Below, piece after piece: positions 46,257-56,109 of a DNA stretch of 64,000 bases (positions are counted from its first letter, which is position 1; every line of letters starts with the position of its first letter). Source of the stretch: Candidatus Eiseniibacteriota bacterium (lineage in GTDB: Bacteria; Eisenbacteria; RBG-16-71-46; CAIMUX01); NCBI GenBank assembly GCA_016712505.1, contig JADJQY010000005.1:248001-312000 (forward strand), read 5' to 3'. A program made the translations under genes and the position numbers. The notes under the pieces were generated by a model, which was given only the letters and a program-made list of their open reading frames with translations, searched no databases and was not told the DNA's origin.

Positions 46257-47336
46257 ATGAGGATCCTCGATCGCTACCTGGTGCGGGAGTACCTCAACTA
46301 CTGCTTCCTCGGCATCCTCACCTTCGTCGGCCTGTTCATCGTGGTCGACCTGTTCGAGAAGCTGGATGTCTTCGTCGACCACAAGGCGGGGGCCGGGCTG
46401 GTCGCGCGTTACTACCTCTACGGGGCGGGGACGATCGTCACCCAGGTGCTCCCGATCGCGCTTCTGCTCGGTTCCATCCTGAGCCTCAGCCAGCTCCGGA
46501 AATACAACGAACTGGCCGCGATGCAAGGCTCGGGACAAAGCCCGTGGCGCCTCGCCCGCCCTCTGCTCCTCGCCGGACTCGCCTTCTCCATCGGGCAGTA
46601 CGCGCTCAATGAGGGGCTGGGACCCAGGATGTACGAAGGGCAGAAGCGGATCCTGAACGAGGAGATCAAGCGTCTCTCGGGCACTGACTCACAGAGCCGT
46701 TCCGACGTGCGGTTCGTCGGGGCCGGCGGTCGCTTCTTCATCGCGCAGTTTTTCGATGCCCGGCGCGAGACCTTGCGCGGCGTCTCGGTCCAGTACCTCG
46801 CTCCCCCCCGTCTCACCGCGCGGATCGACGCCGAACGCGCCAGCTGGGTCGACGGCACCTGGCGGTTCGAGAATGGGCACCTCAGGAGTTTCTCCGACGC
46901 CGGTTCACACTCGATCCCGTTTCGGGCCTACGCCAGTTCGGAGATCGACGAGACCCCGCGCGACTTCGCCCGGCAGAGCGTCGACCCCTTCCACCTGGGC
47001 ATGCGGGATCTGTGGCGCTACGCCGAACGGATCCGCGGCTCCGGCGGCGAGACGCAGAAGTACCTGACCAACTTCCATCTGCGCGCGTCGTTCCCCCTGG
47101 CGGGGCTGATCATGACGCTCCTGGGCGCGGCGCTCTCGCTCCGCGTGGTGCGAGGGGGCAACATCGCCGTCGGCCTGGGGCTCTCGGTGTCGGTCGGCTT
47201 CGCCTTCTTCGCCTTCGTGCGCATCGGTCAGGCGCTGGGATACAACGGCACGATCCCGCCGATGCTCGCAGCCTGGCTCGGAAATCTGGTCTTCACCGCG
47301 ATCGGGTTCTTGCTCTTCTGGAAAGTGAGCCGCTAG
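46257..47336 (+). CDS. lptG: LPS export permease LptG
   Basis: Second YjgP/YjgQ permease of the LPS exporter, 359 residues. It has an N-terminal RILDRYLVREYLNYCFLG segment, three helices including VTQVLPIALLLGSILSLSQL, a periplasmic domain (RFFIAQFFDARRETLRGVSV) and C-terminal helices (FPLAGLIMTLLGAALSLRV onward). It starts 28 bp after lptF. Its TAG stop shares a CTAG with the stop of the convergent accC gene. Confidence 0.92.
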   Translation: MRILDRYLVREYLNYCFLGILTFVGLFIVVDLFEKLDVFVDHKAGAGLVARYYLYGAGTIVTQVLPIALLLGSILSLSQLRKYNELAAMQGSGQSPWRLARPLLLAGLAFSIGQYALNEGLGPRMYEGQKRILNEEIKRLSGTDSQSRSDVRFVGAGGRFFIAQFFDARRETLRGVSVQYLAPPRLTARIDAERASWVDGTWRFENGHLRSFSDAGSHSIPFRAYASSEIDETPRDFARQSVDPFHLGMRDLWRYAERIRGSGGETQKYLTNFHLRASFPLAGLIMTLLGAALSLRVVRGGNIAVGLGLSVSVGFAFFAFVRIGQALGYNGTIPPMLAAWLGNLVFTAIGFLLFWKVSR

Positions 47337-48748
47337 CCGGCGGGCGGGGGCGGAGGAGATTCCGCGCCTCCGGGAGCACTCCCGGCCGGTGGGGTCGGCG
47401 GCGCCGCTTCGCTCCTCATCTCTTCCAGGAAGTGGGTGTCCACCCCGCCACGACGAAACCCTGGATGGCGCAGCACCTCGGCCTGGAACTCCATCGTGGT
47501 GTCGATCCCCTCGATCCGGGATTCGTCCAGCGCCCGCAGCATCCGGTCGATCGCCTCCTCGCGCGTCGCGCCGTAGGCGATCAGCTTGGCGATCATTGAA
47601 TCGTAGAACGGCGGAATCGAGTAGCCGGAGTAGATGTGGGTGTCGAGCCGGATCCCCGGCCCCCCGGCGAAGTGCAGGCTCTCGATCTTTCCCGGCGAGG
47701 GGCGGAAGTTCTGGCGGGGCGATTCCGCATTGATCCGGCACTCGATGGCGTGCCCGCGGGGAATCACTTCCTCCTGCCCGAAGGGGAGCGGCTCACCCGC
47801 GGCCAGACGGATCTGCAGCTTCACCAGGTCGAGGGAGAGAATCATCTCGGTCACCGGATGCTCGACCTGCAGACGGGTGTTCATCTCCATGAAGTAGTAC
47901 GAGCCGTCCGCGTCGTAGAGGAACTCCATCGTGCCCAGCCCGCGGTAGCCGATCTGCTTCGCCCCCCGGCAGGCCGCCTCCCCCATCTTCGTACGGATGA
48001 CCGGATCGAGCCCGGGTCCGGGCGCCTCCTCGATCAGCTTCTGGTGCCGCCGCTGAACCGAGCAGTCGCGCTCGCAGAGGTGGACCACGTTTCCGAAGAT
48101 ATCGGCCGCCAGCTGGATCTCGATATGGCGCGGCCGTTCGAGGAACTTCTCCAGGTACATCGCATCGCTGCTGAAGGCGGCCATCGCCTCGGCCTGCGCC
48201 ATCGGGAGCGCGCGCTCGAGTTCGGCCCCGCTGCGCACCACGCGCATCCCCTTGCCCCCGCCTCCGTCTCGCGCCTTCAAGATCACCGGGTAGCCGACCT
48301 GCTCGGCGATTTCCAGCGCGTGCGGGACCGACTCCAGAATCCCCTCACTCCCGGGCAGAGTGGGGACCTTCGCCGCCTTCATGGTCGACTTCGCGACGCT
48401 CTTGTCCCCCATCAGGCGGATCGCCTCCGGCGTCGGGCCGATGAAGGTGATTCCAGACGACTCCACCGCTTCGGCGAACTGCGCCTTCTCGGAGAGAAAC
48501 CCGTAGCCGGGATGGATGGCGTCAGCCTTGGTGATGTCGGCCGCGGCGAGCAGGCGCGGGATGGCGAGGTAGCTCTCCGCGCTCTTCGCCGGCCCGATGC
48601 AGACCGATTCGTCCGCGATCTTGACGTGCAGCGACTCGCGATCGGCTTCCGAGTAGACCGCGACTGTCCGGACTCCGAGCTCCCGACAGGCGCGGATCAC
48701 CCGCACCGCGATTTCCCCTCGATTGGCGATCAGTACTTTCTTGAACAT
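47333..48748 (-). CDS. accC: Acetyl-CoA carboxylase biotin carboxylase subunit
   Basis: ATP-dependent carboxylation of biotin on AccB, the first step of malonyl-CoA synthesis. The 471-residue protein starts MFKKVLIANRGEIAVRVIRA and has the ATP-grasp loop DGGGGKGMRVV and FLEFNTR-like FMEMNTRLQVEHPVTEM. A Pro/Gly-rich tail of about 25 residues follows the usual end. It feeds the fatty-acid synthesis cluster at 58-64 kb. It is separated from accB by a pilT-like gene. Confidence 0.96.
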   Translation of the reverse strand: MFKKVLIANRGEIAVRVIRACRELGVRTVAVYSEADRESLHVKIADESVCIGPAKSAESYLAIPRLLAAADITKADAIHPGYGFLSEKAQFAEAVESSGITFIGPTPEAIRLMGDKSVAKSTMKAAKVPTLPGSEGILESVPHALEIAEQVGYPVILKARDGGGGKGMRVVRSGAELERALPMAQAEAMAAFSSDAMYLEKFLERPRHIEIQLAADIFGNVVHLCERDCSVQRRHQKLIEEAPGPGLDPVIRTKMGEAACRGAKQIGYRGLGTMEFLYDADGSYYFMEMNTRLQVEHPVTEMILSLDLVKLQIRLAAGEPLPFGQEEVIPRGHAIECRINAESPRQNFRPSPGKIESLHFAGGPGIRLDTHIYSGYSIPPFYDSMIAKLIAYGATREEAIDRMLRALDESRIEGIDTTMEFQAEVLRHPGFRRGGVDTHFLEEMRSEAAPPTPPAGSAPGGAESPPPPPAG

Positions 48749-48824
48749 GCCACCCCCCGCCCGTCATCCGGGCCGTCCGCGGCCGGCTTCCCGGGCCTCG
48801 CGCCTTGGCCGGGCGGGGTTTGGC

Positions 48825-50042
48825 TCAGAAGCGGACGATGCCGGTCGGCCCTCCGCCGGCCGCGCGTCGCCCATCGGGCGCCGGCGACTCCTCGGTGGGC
48901 GCGGCTTCCTCCGTCGTCTCCCCGTCCTCGGCCTGCTTCTTCCCTTCGAACGCGTCCCAGGATGTGTCGCTCGAGGACTGGATGCCCTTGACGCGCAGTT
49001 CGAACTCGGTCGAGTTGGTCGCGCTCTTCAGCGCCTGTTCCAGGGTGATGAGCCCGAGCCGATACAGCCGCATGAGCGACTGATCGAAGGTCTGCATTCC
49101 ATACTGCGTGGCCCCATCCTGGATGGCCGATCTTATCAGAAGCGTTTTGTCGTGGCTAAGCAGGTACTCCTGGATCGTGGGAGTGTTGATCAGGACCTCG
49201 GCCGCGGGAACGCGCCCCTGGCCGGTCGAGCGCGGGATCAGGCGCAGCGAGACGACCGCCTGCAAGGTGCTCGCCAGGAGGAAGCGGACCTCGTCGTGCT
49301 GGTGGGGCGGATAGAACGAGATGATGCGGTTCACGGTCTGCGCGGCATCGATGGTGTGCAAGGTGGAAAAGACAAGGTGACCGGTGTCGGCCGCCATGAG
49401 CGCGATCGACATCGTCTCCCGATCGCGGATCTCACCGAGGAGAATCACGTCCGGGTCCTGGCGCAGAATGTGTCGGAGCGCCGCGGAGTAGGTCTCGGTG
49501 TCGAGTCCGACTTCGCGCTGGGTGATGAACGCCTTGTCATCCCGGTGCAGGAACTCGATCGGATCTTCGACCGTGATGATCGAGCGCGGCTCGCGTCGAT
49601 TGATGCAATCGATCATCGACGCCAGCGTGGTCGACTTTCCGCTTCCGACCGTTCCCGTGACCAGGATGAGCCCACGCCGTTTGAGCGCGATCTGCTCCAC
49701 GATCGGCGGGAGGTTCAGGTCCTCGAACCCCGGCACGCCCAGCGGGACGTGTCGGATGGCGAGCGAGATGGTGCCGCGTTGGAAGTAGATGTTGCAGCGG
49801 AAACGGGCGAACCCGGGCAGGCCGAAGGCGAAGTCGATCTACCGCTCGGAGAGGAACTTCTCCTTCTGGGTGGGACTCAGCAGCTGATCGAGCACCTCAT
49901 CCAGCTCGCGCGCGGTGGCCGGGGCGTCGTTGAGTTGGAGCAAGGCCCCATCCACGCGGAGCTGCGGGCGGGCGCCCAGCTTGATGTGGAGGTCGGAGGC
50001 GCCACGCTCGATCATCTGGTCCAGAACGTTGCGGAAATCCAT
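48825..50042 (-). pseudogene. pilT: PilT-like type IV pilus retraction ATPase, in-frame TAG
   Basis: Hexameric secretion ATPase that retracts type IV pili. The N-terminal domain (DFRNVLDQMIERGASDLHIK) runs from 50042 to a TAG at 49839-49841, and the same frame continues as IDFAFGLPGFARFRCNIYF, the normal PilT sequence. The ATPase core has GTVGSGKST near codons 130-138, EDPIEFLHRD and LLGEIRDRET. The TAG stands where an acidic or polar residue is usual (SER-stop-IDF). A 45-residue acidic tail ending GIVRF is extra. Restart at GTG 49736 would give a core lacking the PAS-like domain. Confidence 0.85.
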
Positions 50043-50157
50043 GTCGCACCCTCGTCATCCGGACAGTGTCCCCGGGGCGAAGCATCGCCTCGCTGCCGCA
50101 CCTGCGGCGAACCGCTGTTCCGGAGGGGAGCACCCCCGTCCGCACCGGCGGCGAGGA

Positions 50158-50688
<531 letters not shown>

Positions 50689-50743
50689 GGGTGGTTTCCT
50701 TAAGCCCGGTCGGACCGGGGTAGTAGAACGTCATCGCCTCGCC

Positions 50744-51187
50744 TCACGCGCGCAGTAGGCGATCAAGCGCCATCAGGGCCGCAAGATAGCTCCCCGGGCC
50801 GAATCCCATCACCACCCCCCGGCAGACTGGAGCGATGTGGTCGACCTGGCGGAAGCCCTCGCGGGCGAACAGATTGCTGAGATGGACCTCGATGACCGGG
50901 ATCGGAAGGGCCGCGACGGCATCGCGGAGCGAGATACTGGTATGGGTCAGGCCACCCGGGTTGATCAGCACGCCGTCGGCATCCTGCCGCGCTGCGTGCA
51001 GCTGGTCGATCAGTGCCCCTTCGTGATTGGACTGGAAGGTCGAAAGGGTCAGGTTTCGGGCCCTCGCCTCCTGGTCGAGCAGAGCATCGATCTCGGCCAA
51101 GGTCGTCGTCCCGTACACCCCGGGCTCCCGAACCCCGAGGAGGTTCAGGTTCGGTCCATGGAGAACCAGGATCCGCCCGGCGCTCAT
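50744..51187 (-). CDS. aroQ: Type II 3-dehydroquinate dehydratase
   Basis: Third step of the shikimate pathway. The 147-residue protein shows the family motifs HGPNLNLLGVREPGVYG (with the catalytic Tyr), FQSNHEGALID, NPGGLTHTSISLRDA and EVHLSNLFAREGFR. It lies between accB and aroB, a common order in bacteria. Confidence 0.96.
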   Translation of the reverse strand: MSAGRILVLHGPNLNLLGVREPGVYGTTTLAEIDALLDQEARARNLTLSTFQSNHEGALIDQLHAARQDADGVLINPGGLTHTSISLRDAVAALPIPVIEVHLSNLFAREGFRQVDHIAPVCRGVVMGFGPGSYLAALMALDRLLRA

Positions 51188-51305
51188 CTACGCCTGCCCC
51201 CGCGCGGAGGCAGGCCGAGGCTCGGTGCGCCTGGCTCCCGAGGCAAGTCCGTGCTGACCGTGCCTTGGATCGTGTTCATTCGGTTGGTCTATCACAATCC
51301 CAGGG

Positions 51306-52421
51306 TCAGGGCTGGCCCCCGCGTGAAGGCTCGGCGGCCGAGGCACCGGTGATGGTTCGTAAGGCCGCGCGAACCTGCGCAACCGGAACTTGGGCCGAGA
51401 CGGTAGCCCGGCCCAACTCCGGTGTCAACACCCAGGCCCCGCCGTGACGGGACGCCTTCTTGTCCATGTCGAGCGCGGAGAACAACTTCTCCGGGTCGAC
51501 GCCGGGCGCGCGGGTCGGGATCTGGTACCGCTCGAGCAGTCGCTCGATCCGCTCCGCCTCGGACGCCGGGAGCCCGGCGAGTTCGCTCGAGAGGGCGAGA
51601 GCCGCAACCATACCGACGCCGACCGCTTCGCCGTGCAGGAAGCGGTCGAACCCGGTCACCGACTCGAGGGCATGCCCCGCGGTGTGCCCGAAGTTGAGGA
51701 GCTGGCGCAGTCCCAGATCTCGCTCGTCCTCCTCGACGATGCGCGCCTTGACGTGCAAGGCGCGCGCGATCGCCTCCTCCAGACGCGGAGATTGCAGCAA
51801 TCGTGCCGGTTCCTCCGCCTCCAGCATGCGGATCAGCTCCGGGTCGCGGATCACGCCGCACTTGATGATCTCGGCCAACCCGGCGCGGAACTCCCGCGGG
51901 GGCAGCGTGGTCAGCCACTCGGGTGAGATCAGCACGGCCCGCGGCTGGTGGAACGCTCCGATCATGTTCTTGTGGCCGCCGTAGTTCAGGCCGGTCTTTC
52001 CTCCCACCGAGGAGTCGACCTGGGCGAGCAGCGTCGTGGGGATCTGCACATAGTCGATCCCGCGCTGGTAGGTTGCGGCGGCGAACCCGGCGAGATCGCC
52101 TAGCACGCCCCCACCAAAGACCAGCAGAAGTCCATCACGACGGGTGCGTGCGGCGAGCAGGTGGTCGTAGATGCGAAAGAGCGTGGCGTGGTTCTTGACC
52201 GGCTCGCCGGCGTCGAACTCCAGCACGTGAAGCTCGATCCCCGCGCTCCCGAAAGCGGAGCGGAGATCCTCACCCCAGACTTCCCAGACCTTTCGATCGG
52301 CCACGAGTGGGCAGGGGTGGCTGGGCATGGCGGGGAGCAATGAACGCAGGTCCCAGTCGCGCCACGGTCCGATCCGAACCGGGTAGGCCCGATCCGCCAG
52401 GCCGACTTCGATCTCGATCAC
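51306..52421 (-). CDS. aroB: 3-dehydroquinate synthase
   Basis: Second shikimate-pathway step, NAD- and zinc-dependent cyclisation of DAHP. The 371-residue protein has GGGVLGDLAGFAAATYQRG, PTTLLAQVDSSVGGKTGLN and the zinc-ligand segments FGHTAGHALE and HGEAVGVGM. GTG 52421 is chosen because AAGGAG sits 6 bp upstream. It is followed by aroQ. Confidence 0.95.
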   Translation of the reverse strand: MIEIEVGLADRAYPVRIGPWRDWDLRSLLPAMPSHPCPLVADRKVWEVWGEDLRSAFGSAGIELHVLEFDAGEPVKNHATLFRIYDHLLAARTRRDGLLLVFGGGVLGDLAGFAAATYQRGIDYVQIPTTLLAQVDSSVGGKTGLNYGGHKNMIGAFHQPRAVLISPEWLTTLPPREFRAGLAEIIKCGVIRDPELIRMLEAEEPARLLQSPRLEEAIARALHVKARIVEEDERDLGLRQLLNFGHTAGHALESVTGFDRFLHGEAVGVGMVAALALSSELAGLPASEAERIERLLERYQIPTRAPGVDPEKLFSALDMDKKASRHGGAWVLTPELGRATVSAQVPVAQVRAALRTITGASAAEPSRGGQP

Positions 52422-52596
52422 ACAGATCTCCTTCAGGTCGTTCGGTGTGTCGGTCCCCATCCCAGGAGGACGCCGCCCGACGAGCCGGCGGAAGCTAGCA
52501 CGCGGCGGAGCTCGGGTCAAAAGTGGAAGCGGGCATCACCGCCCGCAGCCTGACGCACGGGAGGTCGCGGGGAACGGGGGGCAGAGTGGCCGAGCC

Positions 52597-53940
52597 CTAG
52601 CGGTAGCGCGATCCCACCCGTTCGAGTTCGAGGAGCAGGTTTTCCTGGGCCGCCAGCGAGAGGCGCAACCGCTTCTGCCAGCTGAGGGTCAGTCGTTGCT
52701 GTCGCTCCATCCAGTCGAGCGAGCTACGATCGCCGACCTTGGTGGACAGCACCAGGGACTCCCCGTCGCGGACGATCCCCAGCCGCACCGGAGATCCTGG
52801 GTGGGAACCCTGCACATATCCGGTCACCTGTTCCACCGCGCGCACCGGCTCGTTGTTGAGGCTGACGATCCGATCCCCGACCTGCACCCCGGCGCGCTCG
52901 GCCGGACTTCCGGAGAGGACCCCGGCAATCCGGACCGGCGACTCCCCCGGTGTGATCTGTTCGGGTGAGCCGGCGATCCCCCCGGCCTCCGTTTCGACCA
53001 GGAGGCCGAGAAAGCCGGCGCGCTCTGATTCCTGCGCGCGGAGACGACCATAGAGAGCTGCAGCCTCCTCGACCGACATCGCCGCGATGGTCCGCGCATC
53101 GAGCATCTGCCGCGCCCGCGTCGGGCAACCACCTACCATCGGGCCATCGTCCTGCCAGACGTCGACGTTGACCGCCACGCCGCGATTGCGCCCTTCGGCG
53201 TCCACGATCAGTCCACCGCAGGTGCCGGAGCAGCTCGCAAGACTGAGGCGAAAGACGCGACTTGAGGCGCCGCTGCGCTGCGCACCGATCGCATCGACGC
53301 GCGCCAGCCGAAAGTCGGCTCTGGCTTGCTCGTCATATCCAAACACGAGCATCCAGGCTCCTTCCTCGAGCGGCGGATCCTGGGGACGGAGCGATATCGG
53401 GTTCAATCCCGTGGGATCGTCGACCCGGATCATGCTGATTCCGGGCTTCACCTCCTGGGACAGGAACCGGGCCCGGCGGGATCGACCATCGGCCGGAACG
53501 ACGAACAGGCTGTCGCCGGGCTGCGCCGCGTCCGCGCAGGTCAGAATCCGTCCCTCGCCGTCGACCACGATCCCGTTTGCCCAGAGGGTGGTTGACCCGT
53601 CGGCGTCACCGATCGAGACCTCACCCGGGAAGTTCGCGCGCTTGGAGACCACGAGCACCACCGTCCGCTTCGATTGAGCAAAGATGGCGTCCAGGGCTGC
53701 GCCCAGGTCCGGCCCGTCCCCTTCCGCACTTGCCCAGGTCGGAAACGGAAGGAGCCCGAGTAGCAGCAAGTAGAAACGGAGCCAGAACCGAAACGCGGAC
53801 CAGGGGCCAGTGCCCCCGGTCCGCGTTCCGGTCGGACTCACACCTATGTGGCGGCCGGTCGGCCGCCGCGAGGGCCGGGGTCGCGTCGCAAGCGGCTCCG
53901 ACAACCGGCACTCACCCCCCATCCGCACCTCAGAACACAA
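52597..53940 (-). CDS. PDZ protein with degenerate trypsin-like domain
   Basis: A 447-residue exported protein with an N-terminal helix near 53-70 (WLRFYLLLLGLLPFPTWASA), a trypsin-like domain and a PDZ domain (about 308-400: GVLSGSPAERAGVQVGDRIV). All three catalytic positions of HtrA proteases appear changed: the His of TNAHV is replaced in LTCADA (133-138), no DLAVL-type Asp is visible, and the GNSGGP serine is Cys241 in GTCGGL. It is probably a stress-sensing or scaffold pseudoprotease, or uses a cysteine nucleophile. It overlaps the anti-sigma gene by 11 bp. Confidence 0.8.
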   Translation of the reverse strand: MCSEVRMGGECRLSEPLATRPRPSRRPTGRHIGVSPTGTRTGGTGPWSAFRFWLRFYLLLLGLLPFPTWASAEGDGPDLGAALDAIFAQSKRTVVLVVSKRANFPGEVSIGDADGSTTLWANGIVVDGEGRILTCADAAQPGDSLFVVPADGRSRRARFLSQEVKPGISMIRVDDPTGLNPISLRPQDPPLEEGAWMLVFGYDEQARADFRLARVDAIGAQRSGASSRVFRLSLASCSGTCGGLIVDAEGRNRGVAVNVDVWQDDGPMVGGCPTRARQMLDARTIAAMSVEEAAALYGRLRAQESERAGFLGLLVETEAGGIAGSPEQITPGESPVRIAGVLSGSPAERAGVQVGDRIVSLNNEPVRAVEQVTGYVQGSHPGSPVRLGIVRDGESLVLSTKVGDRSSLDWMERQQRLTLSWQKRLRLSLAAQENLLLELERVGSRYR

Positions 53941-54670
53941 CGACTTTTCGGATCACCGCTCCGGCCTGGGCGGGACGAGCCCCCACCGGGGCCGGCAGTG
54001 TCCCCACCTGCTGCAGCTGCGTGTCGGGAGCATTCGGCGCCCACCACTCAGGGGCCAGCACCTCGACCGACGCAACCTCAGGCGACGCGAGACCCGACGC
54101 TCCGCGGATCGGCGCGGAGGGGCCGTTCAGCACGCCGGCCTGGATCAGATCCGTATACGGACTGGGGCGCTGCGAGGCACTCAAGAGCTGCCCCGTCCCC
54201 TCGGAACGGCTTTCTGACTCCTTGACCGTACCACGTCCGCCGAGGGTCGCGAGGGCGCCACCGAGATCCTGGGCCGAGTCGCGCGTGAATACGAAACCCG
54301 CCAGCCCACCGGCCACCAGCGCCGCGCCGAGAGGAATCGGCGCGGGCAGAAGTGCCGCACCGGTCTCCGCCCACCAGCGGCGGATGCGGGATAGCACCGC
54401 CGCGGGCTCAGACCTCGGCGCGACCCGGGCTCCCTGCGCCAGTTCGGCCTCGTAGCCTCGAACCTTGTCCAGCACCCGCCCGACGAACATCGGATCGGGG
54501 CGTGTCGGCGGAAGGGTGCGCAGCATCAGCACGGTCGATGCCATCGACTTCGCCCCTTCGGCACACGGCGGGCAGGTCTCGAGATGAGCATCCAGGTTCG
54601 CCCACTCGAGTGCAGACAGCTCCCCGTCGATCCTGGCCGAGAAGAGCTTCTGCGCCTCTCTACAGTTCAT
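53930..54670 (-). CDS. Zinc-finger anti-sigma factor
   Basis: A 246-residue protein starting MNCREAQKLFSARIDGELS, with HLETCPPC at 28-35 (Hx3Cx2C ZAS motif), the domain that holds ECF sigma factors in an inactive complex. A weak membrane segment (LGAALVAGGLAGFVFT) is near residue 115, and a long Pro/Ala-rich C-terminal part, probably extracytoplasmic, follows. It overlaps the sigma gene by 11 bp. Release of the sigma may depend on the downstream PDZ protein (inference). Confidence 0.86.
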   Translation of the reverse strand: MNCREAQKLFSARIDGELSALEWANLDAHLETCPPCAEGAKSMASTVLMLRTLPPTRPDPMFVGRVLDKVRGYEAELAQGARVAPRSEPAAVLSRIRRWWAETGAALLPAPIPLGAALVAGGLAGFVFTRDSAQDLGGALATLGGRGTVKESESRSEGTGQLLSASQRPSPYTDLIQAGVLNGPSAPIRGASGLASPEVASVEVLAPEWWAPNAPDTQLQQVGTLPAPVGARPAQAGAVIRKVVVF

Positions 54671-55298
54671 CGATCCCCCCCTCTACCATTCCACCCAGCA
54701 TCTCCTGCAGAGACGTTCTGGCCCGGTTGATGCGGGAGCGCACCGTGCCCCCCGGAATGTTCAGCACCTGTTCGATCTCCTCGTACGATAGCTGCTGCAC
54801 GTCGCGCAGGACAATCACCTCCCGGTACTTCTCGGGGAGGCGGGCCAGGGCCCGGGCGACATGCTCCTGCACCTCGCGCTGACGAAGGCGACGGTCCGGC
54901 CGGGGGCCGGGATCGGCGGTGAACCGTCCCGAGTCTCCGGTCATCTCCACCAGCATATCCAGGCTGACCACGTCCTTGGCCCGCACGCGACGGCGAATCT
55001 CGTTCTTCGCCAGGTTGACCGCGATGGTGTACAGCCAGGTGGAGAACTTCCCCGTCGGCATGTACCGCTCGCGATGAATGAAAACGCGGAGAAAGACTTC
55101 CTGCGCGATCTCCTGCGCCCGGTCGCGATCGTAGATGAAGCGGCTGACCAGATTGATGATGCGGCCGCGGTAGCGATCGACGAGCAGCGCGAAGGCAGCT
55201 TCCGATCCGCGAACCACGTGCTCCATCAGGGATTCATCCGGCAGAGTTGAGAGGTCCGGAGTCGTCCGCGCAATCCCGACTGCCTGCATCTTGATCAC
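54660..55298 (-). CDS. ECF RNA polymerase sigma factor
   Basis: A 212-residue sigma-70-family regulator with region 2 (YRGRIINLVSRFIYDRDRAQEIAQE, then FSTWLYTIAVNLAKNEIRRR) and region 4 (LPEKYREVIVLRDVQQLSYEEI, then GTVRSRINRAR helix-turn-helix). It heads the sigma/anti-sigma/PDZ operon and is divergent from a lipoprotein-porin pair. Envelope stress response is the likely role, by gene context. Confidence 0.94.
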   Translation of the reverse strand: MIKMQAVGIARTTPDLSTLPDESLMEHVVRGSEAAFALLVDRYRGRIINLVSRFIYDRDRAQEIAQEVFLRVFIHRERYMPTGKFSTWLYTIAVNLAKNEIRRRVRAKDVVSLDMLVEMTGDSGRFTADPGPRPDRRLRQREVQEHVARALARLPEKYREVIVLRDVQQLSYEEIEQVLNIPGGTVRSRINRARTSLQEMLGGMVEGGIDEL

Positions 55299-55501
55299 TC
55301 CTCATGGCGTCGCCCGATGAACCCGGATCCGACCCGGCGGTTCCGCCTACGGTCCGACGCGACCTGGGCGTGGCCGCGATGGGCAGTTTGATGCGCATTC
55401 CCAACCATCGGCGGTGACTTTCTTCATCTTTTCGCAGAAAGCTCCGCCGACGGGCGAGAGGCTCCTCCGCCGGACAGGGAACCTCCGCTTCCCGCAAGGG
55501 T

Positions 55502-55531
55502 TTGACCGGGTACTGAGGCGGTGGTTAGACT
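55502..55531 (+). promoter_or_regulatory. Candidate sigma-70 promoter for the lipoprotein-porin pair
   Basis: TTGACC (55502-55507) and TAGACT (55526-55531) are separated by 18 bp and lie about 38 bp before the lipoprotein start. Matches are five and four of six. The 270-bp divergent gap holds no gene; the promoter of the sigma gene was not identified. Confidence 0.5.
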
Positions 55532-55568
55532 GAACTCGGCCTCCCAGCAACCCGAAGCGAGGTGTTCG

Positions 55569-56075
55569 ATGTTCAAGAAGGAGAGCCTGCTCCTCGCCCT
55601 GGCGATGACCGCTGGCCTTCTGACCACGGCCGGCTGCTACACCCTGATCCGGCACCCGGTGGCGGACGTCTCCGACTTCCGGGAGGACGTTCTGACCGAT
55701 GCGTCGCACGAGACGGGGGCCTGCTTCACCTGCCACGAGACCGGCGTTGTCTACACCCCGATCGGCAGCTCGCCCACCTGGGGCCCGTGGTATCCCCCTC
55801 CATGGTGGATGGAGCCGAATCCGCCTTCCGGCCCCGGCTCTTCCCCATCGGGACCGGACGATCAGGTGCGGCATGGCTGGGATCGCGGCCCGGGAGCACC
55901 CCGCACCGAACCGGGAACCGCCCCCGGAGTCACCCCCACGCCTTCAGATCCGAGCGGAACCCCTGCCGCTCCCGTCGATCCCGTGCGGGCCGAGCCTGAC
56001 CGGGTGAAGAACGACGACAAGGAAAAGGAAAAGCAAAAGGACAAGGACAAGGACCGACGCGGCTGGGGTCGCTGA
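55569..56075 (+). CDS. Small lipoprotein with a single CxxCH motif
   Basis: A 168-residue protein with a lipoprotein signal (LLLALAMTAGLLTTAGC, lipid-modified Cys23) and CFTCH at 52-56, a possible haem c attachment site or metal site. A Pro/Trp-rich segment (WGPWYPPPWWMEP) follows, and the C-terminal half is Pro/Gly/Asp-rich with a Lys/Glu/Asp tail. The family was not recognised. It starts just after a good promoter and precedes the porin gene. One CxxCH does not prove a cytochrome. Confidence 0.7.
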   Translation: MFKKESLLLALAMTAGLLTTAGCYTLIRHPVADVSDFREDVLTDASHETGACFTCHETGVVYTPIGSSPTWGPWYPPPWWMEPNPPSGPGSSPSGPDDQVRHGWDRGPGAPRTEPGTAPGVTPTPSDPSGTPAAPVDPVRAEPDRVKNDDKEKEKQKDKDKDRRGWGR

Positions 56076-56109
56076 CCCAAGCTTCTCGGTCCGGAGAAGG
56101 AGCCTGGTC

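Noticed and set aside
28792..49841. TAG reassigned to an amino acid in this organism
   Set aside because: TAG ends many intact genes here (galT, the SPOR gene, manC, lptG, accC). The two internal TAG codons replace different expected residues (Tyr in ribF, an acidic or polar residue in pilT), so no single recoding fits.
53399..53411. tRNA T-loop-like string GGGTTCAATCCCG
   Set aside because: It lies inside the PDZ protein gene and encodes conserved residues; no acceptor stem or anticodon arm surrounds it.
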